Counted from the first letter of the stretch, positions 33,992 through 43,869 are shown. The stretch is DNA of 64,000 nucleotides from an uncultured Porphyromonadaceae bacterium (GCA_900545915.1 URAV01000008.1:1-64000); one strand, 5' to 3'. Numbers and translations: made by a program. The notes: generated from the sequence alone by a model not told the origin.

Positions 33992-35095
33992 ATGTGTAGA
34001 AAAGTGACTGTTTTTGAAATAAGAGAAGCCCAGCAGTTATGTCTGGAAAAAGGGATTCCGTTTTTCTCGTATCGTTTGCCGAATAGTAGAAATATCTGTT
34101 TCGGTGCGCAGATCTTGGGAGAAGTTGACGGAAAGCGTGATTCTGCTGTTTTCCTCAGTAAATCAGGTTTCTTATTTTCTCCGTTTCATATAACGAATAC
34201 CTCTCCCGTACGCTTTCTTCGGAAAGACATCGATTTGTCGAAGGTCGGAGATTTGGACATATTGAAAGCTGCATCTAAAAGAAATGTATCGGATGCCGTT
34301 CCGGTCGGAGAAATTGGAAAAGCTGTTTATATAAAACAGGCAAATCGAATGATCTCGGTCTTGAAATCCGGAGAAGTGCAGAAGGCCGTATTGTCAAGGG
34401 TGAAGTCAGTTTCCTGTAATCCGCATAAAAGAGTTACGGAATGGTTTGCCGGATTGTGTGAAGCTTATACCGAAGCTTTTATATTTTTAGTTTCTATTCC
34501 GGGAGAAACTTTGTGGATGGGAGCGACTCCCGAAACTTTTTTTAGCTGTTCCGATACCCATATTCGCACGATGTCGTTGGCCGGAACAAAAGGAAAATCT
34601 GATTTTTCCGAATGGGGTGAGAAAGAGCGTGATGAACAGCAAATCGTTACCGAATATATAAGATCTTGCTTCTTAGATGTAACCGGAATAGATCCGAAGA
34701 TATTCGGACCTGAACCTCTACGGGCCGGGAATGTCGCACATCTATGTACCACATTTATGATCGATAGAGAAACATTGTCTTCGGCCAAGATAGCTCGATT
34801 GATAAAAATGTTGCACCCTACACCTGCAGTCGGGGGATTTCCGTTACAGAAAGCATTGACTTTGATTCGTGAAATAGAAAATAGGGAGCGTCGGTATTAT
34901 GCCGGATATTTAGGTCCGACCTATGGCAACGGACAATTCGATTTATTTGTAAATTTGCGAAGTATGGAGCTTTTCAGGGATAGAGTCGAGTTGTATGTCG
35001 GAGGAGGTTTAACAGCCTTATCCGATGCTGAAGCGGAATGGAACGAGACAGAGATGAAATCCCGTACTTTACTGGATTTAATAGAGATTAGGTAA
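33992..35095 (+). CDS. menF: Isochorismate synthase MenF
   Basis: A 367-residue chorismate-utilising enzyme that isomerises chorismate to isochorismate, the first step of menaquinone synthesis. The conserved core includes KAVLSRV (with the catalytic Lys), WMGATPETFF, MSLAGTKGK, HPTPAVGGFP and RRYYAGYLG. These motifs are shared with salicylate and anthranilate synthases, but the operon with menD, menB, menC and menE decides the role. It is shorter than E. coli MenF (431) because of a shorter N-terminal part, as in other Bacteroidales. It starts six bases behind the repeat fragment. Confidence 0.94.
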   Translation: MCRKVTVFEIREAQQLCLEKGIPFFSYRLPNSRNICFGAQILGEVDGKRDSAVFLSKSGFLFSPFHITNTSPVRFLRKDIDLSKVGDLDILKAASKRNVSDAVPVGEIGKAVYIKQANRMISVLKSGEVQKAVLSRVKSVSCNPHKRVTEWFAGLCEAYTEAFIFLVSIPGETLWMGATPETFFSCSDTHIRTMSLAGTKGKSDFSEWGEKERDEQQIVTEYIRSCFLDVTGIDPKIFGPEPLRAGNVAHLCTTFMIDRETLSSAKIARLIKMLHPTPAVGGFPLQKALTLIREIENRERRYYAGYLGPTYGNGQFDLFVNLRSMELFRDRVELYVGGGLTALSDAEAEWNETEMKSRTLLDLIEIR

Positions 35096-35151
35096 AAGAG
35101 GGTAGATGTCGGATTTGTCGAGTAAGCTGATTGGCATAAAATGCGGAATAA

Positions 35152-36837
35152 ATGAATATGTTGGATTCAGATAAAGAATGTTGTACGATATTGGCAAAGT
35201 TATTAGTCGCTAAAGGTGTGAAACGGGTTGTGTTGTCTCCCGGTTCTCGAAATGCACCTTTGATCGTCTCTTTTGCCCGTCGTGAGGAGTTTGAGAAATT
35301 TGTCGTTTTAGATGAGCGAAGTGCGGCTTTTATGGCAATGGGAATAGCTCAACAGTCGGGAGATCCGGTTGCTGTGGTTTGTACTTCAGGAACAGCATTG
35401 TTAAACTATGCTCCTGCTGTGGCCGAAGCCTATTACCAGCATATTCCTTTAATCGTCATCTCTGCCGACCGGCCTGAAGAATGGATCGATCAGGAAGACA
35501 GCCAGACTCTACGACAGAAAAATTTGTTTGCTCCGTTCGTAAAGGCTTCTTATTCCTTGCCTTCTGATATTACCTGTGATGATGAACGTTGGTGGGTGAA
35601 CCGTTTGGTCAATGACGCTGTTAATTTGGCTGTTTTGTCTAAACCTGGTCCTGTGCATATTAATATTCCTTTACGAGAACCGCTTTATTGTTTACGAGAA
35701 GTTCGCGACAGCCGTTCAGAGCGGGTAATTACATCTGTGGACATTAATACTTGTCTTAATGAAGAGATCGTAAAAGAGTTGTCCGGATTAATCTCCCGAA
35801 GCAAAAAGGTGATGATTTTGGCATCATTCGGTAAACCGGATTCGATATTATCATCGTTGTTAAACCGATTGTCATCATTTCCTCAAGTGATTGTCCTTAC
35901 CGAGACAATCTCGAATTTGCGCATAAGCGATTCTGTTCCGAGTATCGACAGAGTTTTATCGGTGATCTCCGATGAAGAGAAATCGAAATTTTCACCCGAT
36001 TTGTTGATTACTTTTGGTGGGTCTCTTGTTTCACGCATGATAAAGCAGTTTTTGAGAAAATATTCTCCTTCTGAGCATTGGAGTCTGGATGAGAATATCC
36101 ATGTTGCAGATACGATGCAGTGTATGACCCGGCATATACGGATGAACCCTGTTGACTTTTTTTCTCAGATTATAGATTACATACATCCTTCGGAGAGTGA
36201 TTATCATGATTTATGGATAGATCGCAGGGTAGAAGCTACGTATCGGCATGAGCGTTATCTTGCGAATGTCGAATGGAGTGATTTGAAGGCATTCTCTCTG
36301 ATATTTCCAGCTATTCCGCGAGGAAGCGTATTACAGTTGTCGAACAGTACGCCTGTACGTTATGCTCAGTTGTTTGAATATGACCAGATAGAGCGCTCGG
36401 ATTGTAATCGTGGGGTAAGCGGTATAGACGGAGCGACATCTACAGCGGTGGGGGTTGCTTGCGTGAGGAAAGAACCTACGGTCTTTATTACCGGAGATAT
36501 GGGTTTTTTATATGATTCCAATGCCTTGTGGAACAGATATGTTCCGCCTACACTAAAAATTATCGTGATGAAAAATGGAGGAGGAGGAATATTCCGATTT
36601 ATACAAGGGCCGTCTGAGCTGCCGGAGCTGGAAGAATACTTTGAGACAGTACGGAAAGTTGATGTAGAAGGATTTGCCCGTTTACATGGGTTCGATTACT
36701 ATGTTGCAGCTTCTGAAGATGAATTGAGAAAAATCCTCTCTGTTTTTTTTAGTGTTTCCGACAAACCTGCTATTTTGTCGGTAGAGACTCCTCGAACTGT
36801 TAATGATCGGATTTTAAGAGGATATTTTAAGCGATAA
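35152..36837 (+). CDS. menD: SEPHCHC synthase MenD
   Basis: A 561-residue thiamine-diphosphate enzyme that joins 2-oxoglutarate to isochorismate, giving 2-succinyl-5-enolpyruvyl-6-hydroxy-3-cyclohexene-1-carboxylate. The PYR domain has VLSPGSRNAPL and DERSAAFMAMG (with the Glu that activates ThDP). The C-terminal domain has VSGIDGATSTAVG, TGDMGFLYDSNALW and NGGGGIFRF, the ThDP/Mg site. Length and motif order are normal. It is the second gene of the menaquinone operon, 56 bases behind menF. An ATG two codons later is an alternative start. Confidence 0.96.
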   Translation: MNMLDSDKECCTILAKLLVAKGVKRVVLSPGSRNAPLIVSFARREEFEKFVVLDERSAAFMAMGIAQQSGDPVAVVCTSGTALLNYAPAVAEAYYQHIPLIVISADRPEEWIDQEDSQTLRQKNLFAPFVKASYSLPSDITCDDERWWVNRLVNDAVNLAVLSKPGPVHINIPLREPLYCLREVRDSRSERVITSVDINTCLNEEIVKELSGLISRSKKVMILASFGKPDSILSSLLNRLSSFPQVIVLTETISNLRISDSVPSIDRVLSVISDEEKSKFSPDLLITFGGSLVSRMIKQFLRKYSPSEHWSLDENIHVADTMQCMTRHIRMNPVDFFSQIIDYIHPSESDYHDLWIDRRVEATYRHERYLANVEWSDLKAFSLIFPAIPRGSVLQLSNSTPVRYAQLFEYDQIERSDCNRGVSGIDGATSTAVGVACVRKEPTVFITGDMGFLYDSNALWNRYVPPTLKIIVMKNGGGGIFRFIQGPSELPELEEYFETVRKVDVEGFARLHGFDYYVAASEDELRKILSVFFSVSDKPAILSVETPRTVNDRILRGYFKR

Positions 36838-36858
36838 ATAATTAATGTAAATAATATT

Positions 36859-37683
36859 ATGGCAACAAGAGAATGGAAAACCATAAAAGAGTATGAAGAT
36901 ATTAAGTTCGAATTTTTCGAAGGGATAGCGAAAATAACGATCAATCGTCCCGAAGTATATAATGCATTTCGTCCGCAAACCAATTTTGAAATGCTGGATG
37001 CCATGTCTATTTGTCGAGAACGGAGCGATATAGGAGTTGTGGTGTTTACCGGAGCTGGAGATAAAGCATTTTGTTCGGGAGGAGACCAGAAAGTAAAAGG
37101 TATTGGCGGTTATATTGATAAAGACGGAGTTCCCCGTTTGAATGTCCTTGATTTGCACAAAGCGATACGTTCTATTCCTAAGCCTGTAATTGCGATGGTC
37201 AATGGCTATGCGATCGGAGGCGGTCATGTTTTGCATGTTGTTTGTGATTTGACCATTGCTTCGGAAAATGCACGTTTCGGGCAGACCGGACCTAAAGTCG
37301 GCAGTTTCGATGCCGGTTTCGGATCTTCTTACTTGGCACGTTGTGTCGGACAGAAGAAAGCTCGGGAAATTTGGTTCTTGTGCCGTCAATATACAGCGAA
37401 AGAGGCTGAAGAGATGGGTATGGTTAATAAAGTAGTTCCTTTTGAACGACTTGAAGATGAAACGGTAGATTGGTGTAAAACTATATTAAAACGCAGCCCG
37501 ATGGCGATACGCATGATCAAACGGGCGTTGAATGCCGAACTTGACGGACAGCGTGGACTTATGGAGTTTGCCGGAGATGCGACGTTGATGTATTATTTGA
37601 TGGAAGAGGCGCAAGAAGGGAAAAATGCTTTTTTAGAAAAGAGAGATCCCGATTTTCAGAAATTTCCTAAATTCCCCGGATAA
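36859..37683 (+). CDS. menB: 1,4-dihydroxy-2-naphthoyl-CoA synthase MenB
   Basis: A 274-residue crotonase-fold enzyme that cyclises o-succinylbenzoyl-CoA to dihydroxynaphthoyl-Co[20 protein letters not shown] and [20 protein letters not shown] contain the oxyanion-hole backbone. [21 protein letters not shown] is a MenB hallmark, and the C-terminus ends QKFPKFPG as in MenB. Gly at the position of the usual catalytic Glu/Asp marks the bicarbonate-independent or -dependent classes, which I cannot resolve by eye. It lies 21 bases behind menD. Confidence 0.97.
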   Translation: MATREWKTIKEYEDIKFEFFEGIAKITINRPEVYNAFRPQTNFEMLDAMSICRERSDIGVVVFTGAGDKAFCSGGDQKVKGIGGYIDKDGVPRLNVLDLHKAIRSIPKPVIAMVNGYAIGGGHVLHVVCDLTIASENARFGQTGPKVGSFDAGFGSSYLARCVGQKKAREIWFLCRQYTAKEAEEMGMVNKVVPFERLEDETVDWCKTILKRSPMAIRMIKRALNAELDGQRGLMEFAGDATLMYYLMEEAQEGKNAFLEKRDPDFQKFPKFPG

Positions 37684-37693
37684 GAAGAAGTAA

Positions 37694-38740
37694 ATGAAAG
37701 CTGCTTATACTCGATATATCCTTGATTTTAAAGTGCCCGGAGGTACTTCAAGAGGTGTTTTAACCCGGAAAGAAACCTGGTTTATCCGTATATGGCATCA
37801 TGAAACCCCTTGGATATTCGGACTTGGAGAGTGTGCCTTGTTTCGAGGGTTGAGTGCGGATGATCGTCCCGGATATGAAGAGAAATTGAAAGAAGTTTGT
37901 GGACAGATCGATACGTTGGATACGGTTTCGTTGAGAGATTGGAGTTCGATCCGCTTTGGGGTTGAAACGGCTCTTCTCGATTTAAAAAACGGTGGTAGAC
38001 GTAAAATCTGTCCGGGAGCTTTTTATGAGGGTAAGCAATCGATCGAGATCAATGGCCTGATTTGGATGGGTGATAAAGAGACTATGTATAGCCGCATCGA
38101 AGAAAAATTGGCTACCGGATTTCGTTGTGTCAAATTAAAAATCGGGGCGATAGATTTCGATTCGGAATTAGAGTTGTTGAAGTCTATACGTTCACGTTAC
38201 GGAAAGGATGAAATTGAGTTGCGGGTGGATGCGAACGGTGCGTTTTTACCGTCAGAAGCGATGTCAAAATTGGATCGACTGTCTCGGTATGACATTCATT
38301 CTATCGAGCAACCTATCCGGCAAGGGCAGTGGAGGGAGATGGAGGCTTTATGCCGGAATACACCGATTCCGATTGCTTTGGATGAAGAGTTGATCGGAAT
38401 TAATGATCCGAAATTGAAAGAACAGATGTTGGATGTAATAAATCCTCAGTATATAATTTTAAAGCCTGCATTGGCCGGAGGTTTGAGCGGATCTGCCGAA
38501 TGGATCGATGAAGCCGAAAAACGAAATATCGGATGGTGGATAACTTCTGCTTTAGAATCGAATGTGGGGCTGAATGCCATTGCTCAGTGGACGGCAACAC
38601 TGCAATTCTCTATTCCTCAGGGATTAGGTACCGGGCAATTATATAAGAATAATATTATTTCACCTTTAGTTCAAAAAGGTTCTGCAATACAGTATGATCC
38701 TTCGTTGAGTTGGGATTTATCATCGTTAATATGGGAATAG
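37694..38740 (+). CDS. menC: o-Succinylbenzoate synthase MenC
   Basis: A 348-residue enolase-superfamily dehydratase producing o-succinylbenzoate. The barrel shows the catalytic Lys in CVKLKIGAIDF, the metal ligands in RVDANGAF, SIEQPI and LDEEL, and the second Lys in IILKPALAGG. Other muconate-lactonising-like activities are possible for the superfamily, but the operon fixes this one. Although menE follows menB biochemically, here menC comes before menE and overlaps its start by ten bases. Confidence 0.95.
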   Translation: MKAAYTRYILDFKVPGGTSRGVLTRKETWFIRIWHHETPWIFGLGECALFRGLSADDRPGYEEKLKEVCGQIDTLDTVSLRDWSSIRFGVETALLDLKNGGRRKICPGAFYEGKQSIEINGLIWMGDKETMYSRIEEKLATGFRCVKLKIGAIDFDSELELLKSIRSRYGKDEIELRVDANGAFLPSEAMSKLDRLSRYDIHSIEQPIRQGQWREMEALCRNTPIPIALDEELIGINDPKLKEQMLDVINPQYIILKPALAGGLSGSAEWIDEAEKRNIGWWITSALESNVGLNAIAQWTATLQFSIPQGLGTGQLYKNNIISPLVQKGSAIQYDPSLSWDLSSLIWE

Positions 38741-39759
38741 TACTGAATGATAGATGTTATTCGGATGTCGATGAGATTTCCGAAACAGAAGATAATGTCG
38801 ATGTCGTTTCATTTTTGACCGAATGGTTCGATGATCGTGAATATGTTGTCGGACATACGTCCGGATCGACCGGAACGCCTAAGAAAATTCACTTATTGAA
38901 ATCGGATATGGAGGCTTCGGCTCGCCTGACGAACGAGTTTTTCGGTATAGATACCGGTTCGGTTCTTTTACTCTGCCTGTCTCCGAATTATATCGCAGGA
39001 AAAATGATGATTGTAAGAGCTCTTCTTGCAGGTGCGAATTTATTGGTCGTAAAACCATCATCTTCTCCGTTAAAAGAGATAAATCGTTTTGTGGATTTTG
39101 CAGCGATGGTTCCTATGCAGGTTAAAGAATCTCTTTCAGATTCGATAACCCGGAATAAGATTTCGTATATAAAACAATTGATTATCGGAGGTGCTGCTGT
39201 ATCTCCGACTTTAGAATCAGCTTTATCAGCGTTTCCGATACGGTGTTTTTCTACTTATGGTATGACGGAAACTGTTTCGCATATCGCTTTGCGTGAATTA
39301 AATACCCTCTATTCCGGATATACGGCTTTGGGAAATGTTACGTTCTCACAAGATGATAGGGGGTGTCTTTGCATTCATACTCCGCATTTGAGTAATGCGT
39401 TTTTTGTAACGAACGATATCGTCAGACTTTCGGGAAAAACGAGTTTTGAATGGTTGGGTCGCTTTGATAATGTGATCAATTCAGGAGGAGTAAAACTTTT
39501 TCCTGAAGAGATCGAGAAGAGAATATCCGAATTGATACCTGATAAACGTTTTTATGTGACCGGAGTATCGGATGAACGGCTGGGCGAGAAAGCCGTTCTT
39601 ATGGTCGAGGATCAGAATTGGACGCAAGAAAAGATTGTTTCTTTTATGAGAGAGGTAAGATCTATCTTATCTTCTTATCAGATTCCTAAAGAAATACGTT
39701 TTGTATCAAATTTTCGTGAAACCTATTCCGGAAAGATAGTACGTGATAATCAAGAATAG
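38731..39759 (+). CDS. menE: o-Succinylbenzoate-CoA ligase MenE (short form)
   Basis: A 342-residue AMP-forming acyl-CoA ligase. The ATG at 38731 is preferred; an upstream TTG at 38710 only extends into menC. Motifs: GHTSGSTGTPKKI (P-loop-like A3), STYGMTETVSHIA (A5), WLGRFDNVINSGGVKLFPEEIE (A8, in two parts) and SGKIVRDN near the end with the catalytic Lys. At 342 residues it lacks most of the N-terminal subdomain of the usual 450-residue enzyme, a short form normal for Bacteroidales menE. Its last ten bases overlap the 3' end of the convergent antiporter gene. Confidence 0.93.
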   Translation: MGIVLNDRCYSDVDEISETEDNVDVVSFLTEWFDDREYVVGHTSGSTGTPKKIHLLKSDMEASARLTNEFFGIDTGSVLLLCLSPNYIAGKMMIVRALLAGANLLVVKPSSSPLKEINRFVDFAAMVPMQVKESLSDSITRNKISYIKQLIIGGAAVSPTLESALSAFPIRCFSTYGMTETVSHIALRELNTLYSGYTALGNVTFSQDDRGCLCIHTPHLSNAFFVTNDIVRLSGKTSFEWLGRFDNVINSGGVKLFPEEIEKRISELIPDKRFYVTGVSDERLGEKAVLMVEDQNWTQEKIVSFMREVRSILSSYQIPKEIRFVSNFRETYSGKIVRDNQE

Positions 39760-41066
39760 CGACGGGGGTATCGAAATAAAATAGCTGCCAGAGCAAAAAT
39801 GCCCATGAGTATAGGATAATAGAGATATCGGATAATAGAAATCGGGGAGATACTTGCAAGAGAAGCCGCTATCAGCATCTGTGCTCCATAAGGTATCAAT
39901 CCTTGCACTAAACAGGAAAAAGTGTCTAAAATACTGGCAGATTTTCTTTTGTCTATATGAAATCGATTTGCTATGTCACGGGCTATTTCTCCGGTAGTAA
40001 TAATGGCTATTGTATTATTTGCCGTGCAAAGATTTGCAAAGCTGACTAATCCTGCGATACTGAGCTCTGCACCTCGTTTTGAGTTGACTCTTCGGGTCAG
40101 CTTTTCAATAATGTAATCGATTCCTCCGTTAAAGCGTATCATTTCAAGCATACCTCCGGCTAATAATGTGATTATGATCAGTTCTCCCATCCCTGTTATA
40201 CCTGTTCCCATAGCACCGAACCAACCGAAAAAATCAAAACCGTTTGTTGTGATTCCTATAACTCCAGATGTGATGATTCCGAGTAATAAAACCAGCATGA
40301 CATTTAACCCTGCGACGGCACTACCTAAGACAATCAGGTAAGGAATGACTTTTACCCATTGTACCTCTGTAAGATGTGACGGTGAGTGAATATTTAATCC
40401 GGCGAATATATAATAAAGCAATACGCAAAAGGCTGCAGGAACAACAATCATACTGTTGACTTTAAATTTATCTTTCATCAAACATCCTTGTGTTTTTGTC
40501 GCGGCGATTGTCGTGTCTGATATGAAGGAGAGGTTATCTCCGAAAAATGCTCCTCCGACAACGATGGCAACCATGTAAGGTAATTCTGTATTTGTTTGAT
40601 TTGCTATTCCTACGGCAACTGGGGCAAGAGCAACGATCGTTCCGACAGATGTTCCTATGGAAAGTGAGATGAAACAGGACGCTATGAATATACCTGCTAA
40701 TAAAAGATTATCGGGTAATATTTGAAGCGTAAGATTTACGGTCGCATCGATCGCTCCCATAGATTTAGCGGATTGGGCAAATGCTCCGGCAAGTATGAAT
40801 ATCCAGATCATTTGTATGATATTTCCGTTTGCTGCTCCTGATGAAAAATGTGCTATGCGCTCATTTATGCTACCTCCTCGTGATATGATAACGGCAAAAG
40901 CCGAAGATATGAGAAATGCCACAGCGATAGGAACTTTATAAAAATCGTTTACTAAAAGAGAGGTAATGAGATATATGCCCAGAAAAACAAAAAGAGGACT
41001 GAGTGCCCAGAAATTGGGTTTTCTGGTTTTATGTATATGATAAGGAGAATTGACTGATCTTTGCAT
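39750..41066 (-). CDS. NhaC-family Na+/H+ antiporter
   Basis: A 438-residue inner-membrane transporter with about 11 hydrophobic helices. The NhaC-family region includes GTSVGTIVALAPVAVGI and GGAFFGDNLSFISDTTIAA (the ion-binding Asp/Asn/Ser cluster), and a repeat of that theme in FANLCTANNTIAIITTGEIA. NhaC proteins exchange sodium for protons, though some relatives carry organic acids or amino acids. The gene overlaps menE tail to tail by ten bases with no terminator between. A -7-like element (TACATTTG on the minus strand, 41102-41095) lies 29 bases upstream. Confidence 0.85.
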   Translation of the reverse strand: MQRSVNSPYHIHKTRKPNFWALSPLFVFLGIYLITSLLVNDFYKVPIAVAFLISSAFAVIISRGGSINERIAHFSSGAANGNIIQMIWIFILAGAFAQSAKSMGAIDATVNLTLQILPDNLLLAGIFIASCFISLSIGTSVGTIVALAPVAVGIANQTNTELPYMVAIVVGGAFFGDNLSFISDTTIAATKTQGCLMKDKFKVNSMIVVPAAFCVLLYYIFAGLNIHSPSHLTEVQWVKVIPYLIVLGSAVAGLNVMLVLLLGIITSGVIGITTNGFDFFGWFGAMGTGITGMGELIIITLLAGGMLEMIRFNGGIDYIIEKLTRRVNSKRGAELSIAGLVSFANLCTANNTIAIITTGEIARDIANRFHIDKRKSASILDTFSCLVQGLIPYGAQMLIAASLASISPISIIRYLYYPILMGIFALAAILFRYPRRYS

Positions 41067-41242
41067 TCAGGAAATTTTAATTTGTATAATTCTACAAATG
41101 TACTGATAATCTGGTTTCGGGTAGTAAAAAGGATTTGAAAAATCCCTAATGTGATTCTTTAAACTTTTTGTTGTACCTCTCTGTTATGAATTACAGATCT
41201 ATTTACTTGAAGAGTGATATTAATTTAATAAATTGTTTTTAT

Positions 41243-42199
41243 ATGAAAAAGTTTTTTTATTTTTTCTCTATCTTATTGTTTTTCGTAGGATGTTCGAATG
41301 ATGATGAATGTCTTAATGAAAGTAGTCCTAAATCTAGTAACCTGATAAGCCCGGAATTATTTGTAACCGAATTGAGTACGAATTCGCCATATTCCGGGAT
41401 CTTGGATATTTATCCGTGTGTGTCCGGTACTCCTAATTATTATGGAAACTATAAAAATGGACAATTAACGTCCTTGAATCCTATATATACTATTGCTTCC
41501 GGTTCTATACAGAATTATGTTCGTCCTATGATTTTACCAATTGGTGTTTATACTTTATTATATTGGGGAGTTGCTTCTGCCGGAGCGGGTGGTACGTATG
41601 ATAATCCTGCATTGACAGAACCTGCTCTTACATTGAATACCGATATGAGTAAACAGTATTATGGGTTACGGGAGTATCCTTCTGATACGGTTTGTCATCC
41701 GATATACGATTATGTATTTGCAGTAAAACAGGTTGATTTGGGAAATGAGAGTATTGCTGTTGCTCTACAACGAAAAACGGCGGGTATTAGTGTAACTTTA
41801 AAAAATGAGGATGGTAGTTCTTTAGCTACTTCTATTGATTCTGTCAGAGTGTATGTCGGAAATTTGGCGGAAAAAGTAAATGTATATAATGGGAATTATG
41901 AGAATTATACGAAAACAGTGATGTTCCCATTAGTGATTTCTGGAACGCAGGCAGAAAATAAAATGGCGATGGTATTGCCTTCGGATGTACCTCCTTATTT
42001 TAGGGTAGAAATTGATTTGAAAAATGGGGAAACAAAAAAATATGAAACACACCTCTCTTCGATTTTGTCTCCGGGAACAAAATTGTCGATAATAATGGTC
42101 TCGAATATAATATTTTCAGAGACAACCGAAGGTTCGGGATTTGAAGTGAATGATTGGACAGAAACAGAAGAAACAATTACCTTACCGCCTTTGAGTTGA
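41243..42199 (+). CDS. Uncharacterised lipoprotein, possibly fimbrillin- or Mfa2/FimB-like
   Basis: From the ATG at 41243 it is a 318-residue lipoprotein with signal MKKFFYFFSILLFFV and lipobox FVGC (Cys17), followed by the acidic SNDDE. The frame is open upstream to 41168 but that part is not signal-like. The body is beta-rich, with VALQRKTAGISVTLKN around residue 180. This kind of LxRkxA-i-vtl strand is typical of fimbrillin and Mfa2/FimB anchor proteins of Bacteroidales. The end, NDWTETEETITLPPL, also recalls fimbrillin C-termini. I cannot assign a family firmly. No fimbrial usher-like or stalk gene is adjacent. It shares a bidirectional terminator with secG. Confidence 0.7.
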   Translation: MKKFFYFFSILLFFVGCSNDDECLNESSPKSSNLISPELFVTELSTNSPYSGILDIYPCVSGTPNYYGNYKNGQLTSLNPIYTIASGSIQNYVRPMILPIGVYTLLYWGVASAGAGGTYDNPALTEPALTLNTDMSKQYYGLREYPSDTVCHPIYDYVFAVKQVDLGNESIAVALQRKTAGISVTLKNEDGSSLATSIDSVRVYVGNLAEKVNVYNGNYENYTKTVMFPLVISGTQAENKMAMVLPSDVPPYFRVEIDLKNGETKKYETHLSSILSPGTKLSIIMVSNIIFSETTEGSGFEVNDWTETEETITLPPLS

Positions 42200-42207
42200 T
42201 TTTATAC

Positions 42208-42246
42208 AAAACGGGCTGATTCACAAAAAATCAGCCCGTTTTATTT
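42208..42246. terminator. Bidirectional terminator between the lipoprotein gene and secG
   Basis: AAAACGGGCTGATT and AATCAGCCCGTTTT pair perfectly around a short CACAAA loop, with T-rich sequence on both outer sides. It lies between convergent genes ending at 42199 and 42256. Confidence 0.9.
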
Positions 42247-42255
42247 TTATTTTTC

Positions 42256-42606
42256 TTATTTTGCAGAATCCGGTTGCGCTGCAGGTGCTGTAGTTTGTTG
42301 TGTTTCAAAACCGGGTTGTGCAGTAGCAGGAATTTCCTTTTTTATAGCATCTTTAATTTCTGATCCGTGACTGCCGGTATTGGCGGAGGGTAAGAATGCT
42401 GAAGCTACGATGCTTAAGATAACGACCGTACCGGCGAGTGTCCAAGTTGCTTTTTCAACAAAATCGGTTGTCTTTCGGACTCCCATAATCTGATTAGTTG
42501 AAGAGAAGCCTGATGCAAGACCTCCTCCTTTGGAGTTTTGTACCAATACGATCAATATTAAGAATATTGATGCGATTAGAATTAAGATGGTGATGAACAA
42601 ATACAT
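42256..42606 (-). CDS. secG: Preprotein translocase subunit SecG
   Basis: A 116-residue membrane protein of the SecYEG channel. Two helices (1-22 and about 56-74) flank the conserved VQNSKGGGLASGF (22-34), the SecG signature. The C-terminal 35 residues are a Pro/Ala/Gln-rich cytoplasmic or periplasmic tail (TAQPGFETQQTTAPAAQP), common in Bacteroidetes. It is the last gene of the operon with the TPR protein, lptE and the sigma-54 activator, one base behind the TPR gene. Confidence 0.94.
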   Translation of the reverse strand: MYLFITILILIASIFLILIVLVQNSKGGGLASGFSSTNQIMGVRKTTDFVEKATWTLAGTVVILSIVASAFLPSANTGSHGSEIKDAIKKEIPATAQPGFETQQTTAPAAQPDSAK

Positions 42607-42607
42607 T

Positions 42608-43369
42608 TTATTCGCTTTTTATGTTAATAATCAATTTTTCTAAAAATCTTATTTGGTCTGCAAAGTAAATATTTTTTTCTGGATATTTCAAACTTAATTT
42701 TTTAATTATTTCCAAAGCTTTAGAATATCTTCTTTGCTTGATGTATATTTTTGCCAGACTTTCAGTTAAGAAAGCTTCATCTGTAGATTCGGTTAGAGGT
42801 GTTTCGGGGACATTTTTTGTGTTTTCCGGTTTTGCTGTGGCATCTATATCGGTAATCAGAGGATTCCCTTTTTCCGATTTTTCAATGAAAGAATCTATCA
42901 GGTCGATATTTTGCAATTCGTTTGAATTTGAAGTATCATTTCCGCTTTCAGTTTTGGAGAGAGACAAATAATCTGTTGTTGGTATTCCTCCTGTTTGAAG
43001 GATAAGCTGTTCGATATTTTCGGAAAAATTTTCATTTTGTGCCGACAAGAAAGAGTCTATTAGTGAAAAAGATTCCTTACTCTTTTCTGATTCGACATTT
43101 TGTCGGTAAAGAGAAGTCCATGATTGGCGAGCACCTTCCAGTAAAAAAAATAGAGATTTGCGGTCTCCTGAATAAATAGCATTTCTTTCAAGAGCTTCGG
43201 GGTAGAGAAGCGGTTCTTCTTTTTGTACTCTTTTTAAATATAAAAAACGGATAGCTTGGAAATAAGGATAATCGGATTGTAATGTACGCAAGTCTTCCAA
43301 TGGTATTTGTGGAACACCTTCAGATAATTCTTTTCGTATTTTTTCTCCGTTTATCGACATAATTACCAA
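42608..43369 (-). CDS. Uncharacterised TPR-like protein of the lptE-secG operon
   Basis: A 253-residue cytoplasmic protein with a tetratricopeptide-like C-terminus (AFLTESLAKIYIKQRRYSKALEIIKKL, about residues 199-225). The middle is acidic and low-complexity. The start may be the ATG at 43369, overlapping lptE by seven bases, or the ATG three codons later. The gene recurs between lptE and secG in Bacteroidales, but no function has been assigned to my knowledge. The position next to LPS-assembly and secretion genes hints at envelope assembly; that is inference. Confidence 0.75.
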   Translation of the reverse strand: MVIMSINGEKIRKELSEGVPQIPLEDLRTLQSDYPYFQAIRFLYLKRVQKEEPLLYPEALERNAIYSGDRKSLFFLLEGARQSWTSLYRQNVESEKSKESFSLIDSFLSAQNENFSENIEQLILQTGGIPTTDYLSLSKTESGNDTSNSNELQNIDLIDSFIEKSEKGNPLITDIDATAKPENTKNVPETPLTESTDEAFLTESLAKIYIKQRRYSKALEIIKKLSLKYPEKNIYFADQIRFLEKLIINIKSE

Positions 43370-43860
43370 CTTCCTACGGTTGCGTTAAATATTAGTTCCG
43401 CTAATTCATCTACAATTTGGGAGATTAACTCATCTTGGACTTGAGTCAACATCTGACTACTGGAAAAATCTCTATAAGCTCTAAAAGTCTGATCAACGTT
43501 AAGATTAGGATTTTTCGTATTAGTATATCTTACTTTTACCGAGATGGTCAGCCTTGTTTGTGATGCATAAGCATCTTCGGTTACAGCTTGAGGACTCAGG
43601 TCATAACCCGTAATTTCTCCTTCAACTTGCAGATCTCCTCCGGTTTTAACCATACTTAATCTGGTTTGTCGTGTATATATATCCTTCAAGGCTTCATTAA
43701 ATGCAGGACCGAGAGGGGGATATACCAATGCTGCCCTGATCGGAAACTCGGCTACGGATATGGTTTTTGTCGTATTATAATCGATAGCTGCTCCGTTGAA
43801 TTTGTAAGATATGGTACAAGAGGTCAATATGATCAGCAATAGTATGGTTAATCGTTTCAT
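43363..43860 (-). CDS. lptE: LptE-like LPS assembly lipoprotein
   Basis: A 165-residue outer-membrane lipoprotein (signal MKRLTILLLIIL, lipobox LTSC, Cys15) matching the Bacteroidetes LptE family. YKFNGAAIDYNTTKTISV and FNEALKDIYTRQTRL are recognisable family segments. LptE plugs the LptD barrel and guides lipopolysaccharide insertion. lptD is not in the window. It starts nine bases behind the sigma-54 activator gene and overlaps the TPR gene by seven bases, so expression is likely coupled to the activator. Confidence 0.88.
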   Translation of the reverse strand: MKRLTILLLIILTSCTISYKFNGAAIDYNTTKTISVAEFPIRAALVYPPLGPAFNEALKDIYTRQTRLSMVKTGGDLQVEGEITGYDLSPQAVTEDAYASQTRLTISVKVRYTNTKNPNLNVDQTFRAYRDFSSSQMLTQVQDELISQIVDELAELIFNATVGSW

Positions 43861-43869
43861 TCGTGTGGT

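Noticed and set aside
35121..35151. A TTGGCATAAAATGC sequence ahead of menD resembling a sigma-54 promoter
   Set aside because: GG and GC are eight bases apart instead of ten, and it lies within the menF-menD operon.
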